DNA of 64,000 bases, taken from contig JAIQFH010000006.1 in assembly GCA_020073385.1 (NCBI GenBank), forward strand, positions 124,001 to 188,000. The letters are read 5' to 3'. The notes beneath the pieces are model-generated. The model searched no databases, was not told where the DNA came from, and saw only the letters and a list, made by a program, of their open reading frames with translations. Every line of letters starts with the position of its first letter. The stretch's first letter is position 1. Source of the DNA: Terriglobia bacterium (GTDB taxonomy: Bacteria; Acidobacteriota; Terriglobia; Terriglobales; Acidobacteriaceae). The position numbers and the translations under genes were made by a program. This document shows positions 60,484-64,000 of this stretch, one piece after another.

Positions 60484-61245
60484 ATGGAGAACGTGCCGAA
60501 ATCCAAAATAGAGATGCACACGCTGCTGCTGTGTACCGACGTACCGTTCCTGGGGATTACGCGCAATGTTCTCAACCAGTTGCAAGTCACGCCCAAACTG
60601 ATCAATACCTCGGCGGCGGCCCTGGCCATGATCCAGACGCATGAGTTTGACGTGATCATTGTGGACTGGCGCGAGATCGACAATCTGGCGGAATTTCTGA
60701 GCGCGGTGCGGCACTCCAAGCTGAACCAGGATTGCGTGCTGGTGGCGATTGTGCGCGACCTGCTCGATCTGAAGCAGGCCTTCGCGGCAGGGGTGCACCT
60801 GCTGATTCACAAACCGGCGTCTGCCGTCCAGATCGAGCGCTGCCTGCGGGCGGCGTACTCCGCAACAGTGGCCCGGCGGCGCAAGCATCACCGGGAGCCG
60901 GTGGCGATTCTGGCTTCCGTCAGCTCTCGCACCGAGCCGTTCGGGGAGGCGACGGTGGTGAACCTGAGCGAGGGCGGCGCGAAGCTGCGCACCAGCGTGC
61001 AGGATTTTGTTGCCGGGGTTTCATTGAGCGCAGGCGATGACGTGGATTTGAGGTTCGCCCTGTCGGGGACCGAGGAGATGCTCAACATCGCCGGCACGGT
61101 CGTGTGGGCGACAGCAGATACTTGTGGAGTTCGGTTTCGTTACATCCCGGACTCCCAGAAGGCCGTGCTGCAGCAATGGCTCACGGAATGCGTCGAGCGG
61201 TCGATTTCGCGGGTGTGCGAGCGGATCCGGGAAGCCTGCGCTTAG
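60484..61245 (+). CDS. Receiver-like domain fused to PilZ
   Basis: 253 residues. The N-terminal domain has receiver topology: LLLCTDVPFLG, FDVIIVDWREIDN (a possible phospho-acceptor Asp) and LLIHKPASA (Lys). The C-terminal PilZ domain has the ARRRKHHREPVAI region and NLSEGGAKLRT, the cyclic-di-GMP binding N/DxSxxG motif. The protein could tie phosphorylation or partner binding to cyclic-di-GMP. The gene stands alone, convergent with lon. Confidence 0.8.
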   Translation: MENVPKSKIEMHTLLLCTDVPFLGITRNVLNQLQVTPKLINTSAAALAMIQTHEFDVIIVDWREIDNLAEFLSAVRHSKLNQDCVLVAIVRDLLDLKQAFAAGVHLLIHKPASAVQIERCLRAAYSATVARRRKHHREPVAILASVSSRTEPFGEATVVNLSEGGAKLRTSVQDFVAGVSLSAGDDVDLRFALSGTEEMLNIAGTVVWATADTCGVRFRYIPDSQKAVLQQWLTECVERSISRVCERIREACA

Positions 61246-61288
61246 AGAAGCCTCACTACAGAGGGCACAGAGGGACACAGAGGAAAAC

Positions 61289-61316
61289 AAAAAAGCCCGC
61301 CTCCGGCGGGCCTTTT
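61289..61316. terminator. Bidirectional terminator between the PilZ gene and lon
   Basis: GCCCGCC/GGCGGGC stem (61295-61311) flanked by A-rich sequence on the left and TTTT on the right, so it can end transcription from both sides. Confidence 0.85.
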
Positions 61317-61333
61317 CATCTCCTCCAACTTTC

Positions 61334-63745
<2,412 letters not shown>

Positions 63746-63866
63746 TGATTCTCCTGGGGCGCCGGCCAAACGAACACCTTATTGGATTTTACCCTGAGCT
63801 TAGGGTCGTGGGAAATGGCAATTAAATGTAAGGTTCTCAGACTAGACAGGTGCCTCAAAAGCAACA

Positions 63867-63918
63867 ACCACGAAGGACACTAAAGTTCACAAAGGAATGC
63901 CTTCGTGTCCTTTGTGGT
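63867..63918. repeat. Degenerate inverted repeat
   Basis: ACCACGAAGGACAC (63867) and GTGTCCTTTGTGGT (63905) pair with one wobble. Related words occur at 38553-38582, so it is a dispersed chromosomal repeat. Confidence 0.5.
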
Positions 63919-63936
63919 GAAAGGGGTCTGGCAAAC

Positions 63937-64000
63937 CTATCCTGCTTTTTCCATCACGGTCGCGAACGAGGCGGAACGCTTCTCCACCATCTCTCGGGTC
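63937..64000 (-). CDS. C-terminal end of a gene upstream of lon, partial
   Basis: Minus-strand frame open from the right edge to a TAG at 63937: TREMVEKRSASFATVMEKAG. The last 20 residues are too few to identify it. Confidence 0.35.
   Translation of the reverse strand, partial: TREMVEKRSASFATVMEKAG

Overview
The window looks like chromosomal DNA of a member of the Acidobacteriota. The grounds are a VWFA-related protein of the acidobacterial type, several short proteins whose style I associate with that phylum, GC-rich dispersed palindromes, and Lon, ribosomal protein S1 and bacterioferritin in an otherwise ordinary GC-rich background. No rRNA operon and no CRISPR array are visible.

Layout. 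1-7242 (minus) is a respiratory operon: an outer-membrane heme-binding barrel, a cupredoxin, a large FAD/NAD(P)/Fe-S oxidoreductase, a Rieske protein, split cytochrome b (b6-like and subunit-IV-like) and a penta-heme or larger cytochrome c that runs off the left edge. Its divergent promoter region (7243-7820) carries two CRP/FNR-like operator arrays and faces a hybrid histidine kinase (7821-9617). 9749-12987 holds a NarL-type regulator and a divergent, damaged kinase gene. 13891-21316 (minus) is a tight seven-gene operon joining a coiled-coil protein, PspA, a substrate-binding protein fused to an OmpA domain, an ABC permease and ATPase, a membrane coiled-coil protein and a double AAA+ ATPase: a candidate envelope-stress system. 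22261-24630 is a small type VI secretion accessory cluster (DUF4123 adaptor, associated proteins, NlpC/P60-like candidate effector).

24772-35823 is an 11.0 kb integrative element inserted in the anticodon loop of the selenocysteine tRNA gene. It encodes a tyrosine integrase, primase-helicase, small and large terminase and small proteins, has an iteron/AT-rich candidate origin, and shows no capsid, portal, tail or lysis genes, so it resembles a phage satellite. The displaced 5' half of the original tRNA-Sec survives at its right end.

35900-45000 returns to chromosomal genes: a peroxiredoxin preceded by a promoter, a four-cysteine leader peptide and a terminator (a candidate Cys attenuator), PhzF, a receiver protein, a LolD-like ATPase, ribosomal protein S1, DUF6599, an aldo/keto reductase and a YdjM-like protein. 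At 45070 a tRNA-Gly is cut off just after its anticodon loop, probably a second integration scar. 45-59 kb is accessory DNA with an IS21-type element, an IS3-type element that beheads a hydrolase gene, a MITE-like repeat and assorted stress genes. 60-64 kb is chromosomal again, with a receiver-PilZ protein and Lon.
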